This document shows, in pieces, positions 41,949 to 43,539 of a stretch of 43,539 nucleotides of DNA. How positions within the stretch are numbered: position 1 is the stretch's first letter; every line of letters starts with the position of its first letter. The notes under the pieces are model-generated. The model did not search any database, had not been told where the DNA came from, and saw nothing but the letters and a program-made list of their open reading frames with translations. Source of the DNA: an uncultured Oscillospiraceae bacterium (GTDB taxonomy: Bacteria; Bacillota; Clostridia; Oscillospirales; Oscillospiraceae); contig CAKTXA010000022.1 of NCBI GenBank assembly GCA_934631005.1, positions 1 through 43,539 of the forward strand, written 5' to 3'. The position numbers were made by a program, and so were the translations under genes.

Positions 41949-43376
41949 ATGTTCAGAAAACCGATCCTTGGTCTGCTTGGATTCTCCGACGGCGACCCCG
42001 TCGTCCATGAGAAAAGCAAAGACGTCGTCCAGCATCAGCTGGACGTGATCCGCGCGGCGCTGGAGCGAGACGGGCGCGTAGACGTCATCGTGGCGGATGA
42101 GCTGGCGACCTCCGTCGCCAGCGCGCGGCGGGAAGCGGAAAAGCTCAAGGCCCGCGGCGTCGACGGCACGATCTTCTCCTACGGCGTGTTTGCCTGGCCG
42201 AATTTCTCCGCGACTGCCGCCAAATTCGGCAAGGGCCCGTTTTTGCTGGCGGCACAGCTGAACCCGGACTGGCCCGGCATGGTCGCCATGCTCGCCGCCG
42301 GCGGCGCGCTGCACCAGCAGGGCATCGCCCATTACCGCGCCTACGGCGATTTTAACGACCCCGCCGTTTTGCAGCGGATCATCACATTCGCAAAATGCGC
42401 TTACGTCGTCAGCGCGCTGAACGGCCAGAAATATGGCCTGATCGGCGGACGCTCGCTGGGTATGTACAGCGCCACGGTGGATATGCAGGACTGGATGGAA
42501 AAGTTCGGCGTGGACATCGAGCACTGCGACGAGAGTGAGATCGTGCGTCTGGCGGAGGAGGTGCCGGAGGAGACGGTCGAGCGCGCCTTCCGCTGGCTGA
42601 GCGAAAAGTGCGCCGCGATCGAATACGACGGCAAAAAGCTGACGCCCGAAAAGCTCAAGACGCAGATCCGGCACTATGAAGCGATCAAGCGCATTCAGGC
42701 AGAGCAGCACTTCGACTTTGTCGGCGTCAAGTGTCACTACGACATGAGCTGCCACTACTGCACCGAGTGCATCGCCGCCGCGTTTATGAACGACCCCTAC
42801 GACTGGAACGGCAAAAAGGAGCCTGTCGTCTACGCCTGCGAGGCCGACTCGGACGCGGCGCTGACGATGCAGATGCTGAAGCTGCTCACGCACGATCCGG
42901 TGGTGTTCATGGACGTCCGCCACTGGGACGAGGAGAATCAGGTCCTCGAATTCTGCAACTGCGGCTCGGAGTCGACCTGGTACGCCGCGCGCAGCGACGA
43001 TCCGGATGAAAATCTCCGCCACGTGACGCTGTATCCGTGTCTGGATATTTACGCGGGCGGCGGCTGCCACGTCAACTGCCAGACCGCGCCGGGGCTTTGC
43101 ACGATCGCGCGGCTCTGCCGTTCAATGGATGAAACCGGCGCGCGCCGCTACCGCATGGTCATGTTCACGGCGGATCTGGTCTCCATGCCGAAGGAGCGCG
43201 AAAAGCTGACCAACATGGAGTGGCCGCATAACTTCGCGAAGCTGCACTTCGACTATAAGCTGTTCCTCGACAACTTCGACGCGAACCACGCCCACGCAGT
43301 CTATGGCGATCATATCGACGAGCTGAAGATGATCTGCGGGATGCTCGGCATCGACGTTGAGGTTTTGGGCGCGTAA
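41949..43376 (+). CDS. L-fucose/L-arabinose isomerase-family protein
   Basis: 475 residues. The Rossmann-like N-terminus (ILGLLGFSDGDPVVHEK), the middle segment FDFVGVKCHYDMSCHYCTECIAAAFMND (two parts, about 257-284) and CEADSDAALTMQMLKLL (about 297-313), with the acidic metal ligand, fit the FucI-like aldose-ketose isomerase superfamily. The Cys-rich middle (four Cys within 14 residues) is unusual. AACAGGAGC precedes the ATG. Position between rpiB and a second dhaK suggests it converts an aldose to the ketose used by the kinase. Real substrate unknown. Confidence 0.8.
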   Translation: MFRKPILGLLGFSDGDPVVHEKSKDVVQHQLDVIRAALERDGRVDVIVADELATSVASARREAEKLKARGVDGTIFSYGVFAWPNFSATAAKFGKGPFLLAAQLNPDWPGMVAMLAAGGALHQQGIAHYRAYGDFNDPAVLQRIITFAKCAYVVSALNGQKYGLIGGRSLGMYSATVDMQDWMEKFGVDIEHCDESEIVRLAEEVPEETVERAFRWLSEKCAAIEYDGKKLTPEKLKTQIRHYEAIKRIQAEQHFDFVGVKCHYDMSCHYCTECIAAAFMNDPYDWNGKKEPVVYACEADSDAALTMQMLKLLTHDPVVFMDVRHWDEENQVLEFCNCGSESTWYAARSDDPDENLRHVTLYPCLDIYAGGGCHVNCQTAPGLCTIARLCRSMDETGARRYRMVMFTADLVSMPKEREKLTNMEWPHNFAKLHFDYKLFLDNFDANHAHAVYGDHIDELKMICGMLGIDVEVLGA

Positions 43377-43405
43377 GCGCAGAGGCTTAAAACGGAGGAT
43401 TTGAA

Positions 43406-43539
43406 ATGAAAAAGATCATCAACGCGCCGGAGCGGTATGTGGAGGATATGCTTCGGGGGATCTATGCCGCGCATGGCGATCTGGTGAAGTGCGCGGCGGG
43501 AGATCCGCGGTGCTACTGCACGGCGCACAAGAAGCCCGG
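43406..43539 (+). CDS. Second DhaK-type kinase subunit (N-terminal fragment, cut by window end)
   Basis: ATG 43406 with ACGGAGG upstream; 44 complete codons reach the window edge. MKKIINAPERYVEDMLRGIY and AAHGDLVKCAAGDPRCYCTA are typical of DhaK N-termini. It is a different paralog from the dhaK at 39750 (that one reads MQRILNNPDNIVDEMLEGFA), with an unusual Cys-containing stretch. Confidence 0.8.
   Translation, partial: MKKIINAPERYVEDMLRGIYAAHGDLVKCAAGDPRCYCTAHKKP

Overview
The window is about 43.5 kb of GC-rich chromosome from a Gram-positive, low-oxygen lifestyle bacterium. Strong GGAGG ribosome-binding sites, frequent TTG starts, an ECF vitamin-transporter module, the rpmG-secE-nusG-rplKA-rplJL order, PucR-type regulation and a ferredoxin-thioredoxin-reductase-like protein beside thioredoxin all fit the Clostridia. 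A gut Oscillospiraceae/Ruminococcaceae-type genome is my best guess; no 16S gene is present to confirm it.

Left part (1-12 kb), mostly minus strand: the N-terminal part of a secreted Ig-like surface protein; trxA with a small FTR-like protein; prfC, whose leader carries a ribosome-bound start-stop codon pair; two small membrane proteins; nudC and an alanyl-tRNA editing protein. Divergently on the plus strand lies mgtE, with a long leader containing a short ORF and alternative pairings. murD-ispD-ispF and the RNase P RNA gene follow from back-to-back promoters. Three copies of a mosaic palindromic repeat sit in the gene-free gaps near 1.3, 8.6 and 12.0 kb.

Middle (12-27.5 kb): a zinc-finger Clp ATPase, a DUF5711 protein, truA, ecfA1-ecfA2-ecfT, an rRNA-type methyltransferase and a class A penicillin-binding protein on the minus strand. 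On the plus strand come a small BofC-C-like exported protein, a DUF1292 protein, a probable 6S RNA, a membrane-anchored parvulin and two overlapping half-size TauE/SafE permeases. A DUF2461 protein and ruvX are on the minus strand.

Right part (27.6-43.5 kb), all plus strand: first the ribosomal and transcription operon rpmG-secE-nusG-rplK-rplA, then rplJ-rplL under an L10 leader. Next comes an accessory catabolic island: a PucR-type regulator, a complete branched-chain-amino-acid-type ABC transporter (livJHMGF), a PLP aminotransferase, a DapA-family aldolase, DhaK, DhaL, an RpiB-type isomerase, an L-fucose-isomerase-like protein and the start of a second DhaK. Taken together these suggest uptake of an amino-acid-like or polyhydroxylated compound, transamination, retro-aldol cleavage, and isomerisation and phosphorylation of a short (C3/C4) sugar into central metabolism. 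The substrate is unknown, and this cluster is the best candidate for an undescribed pathway in the window.
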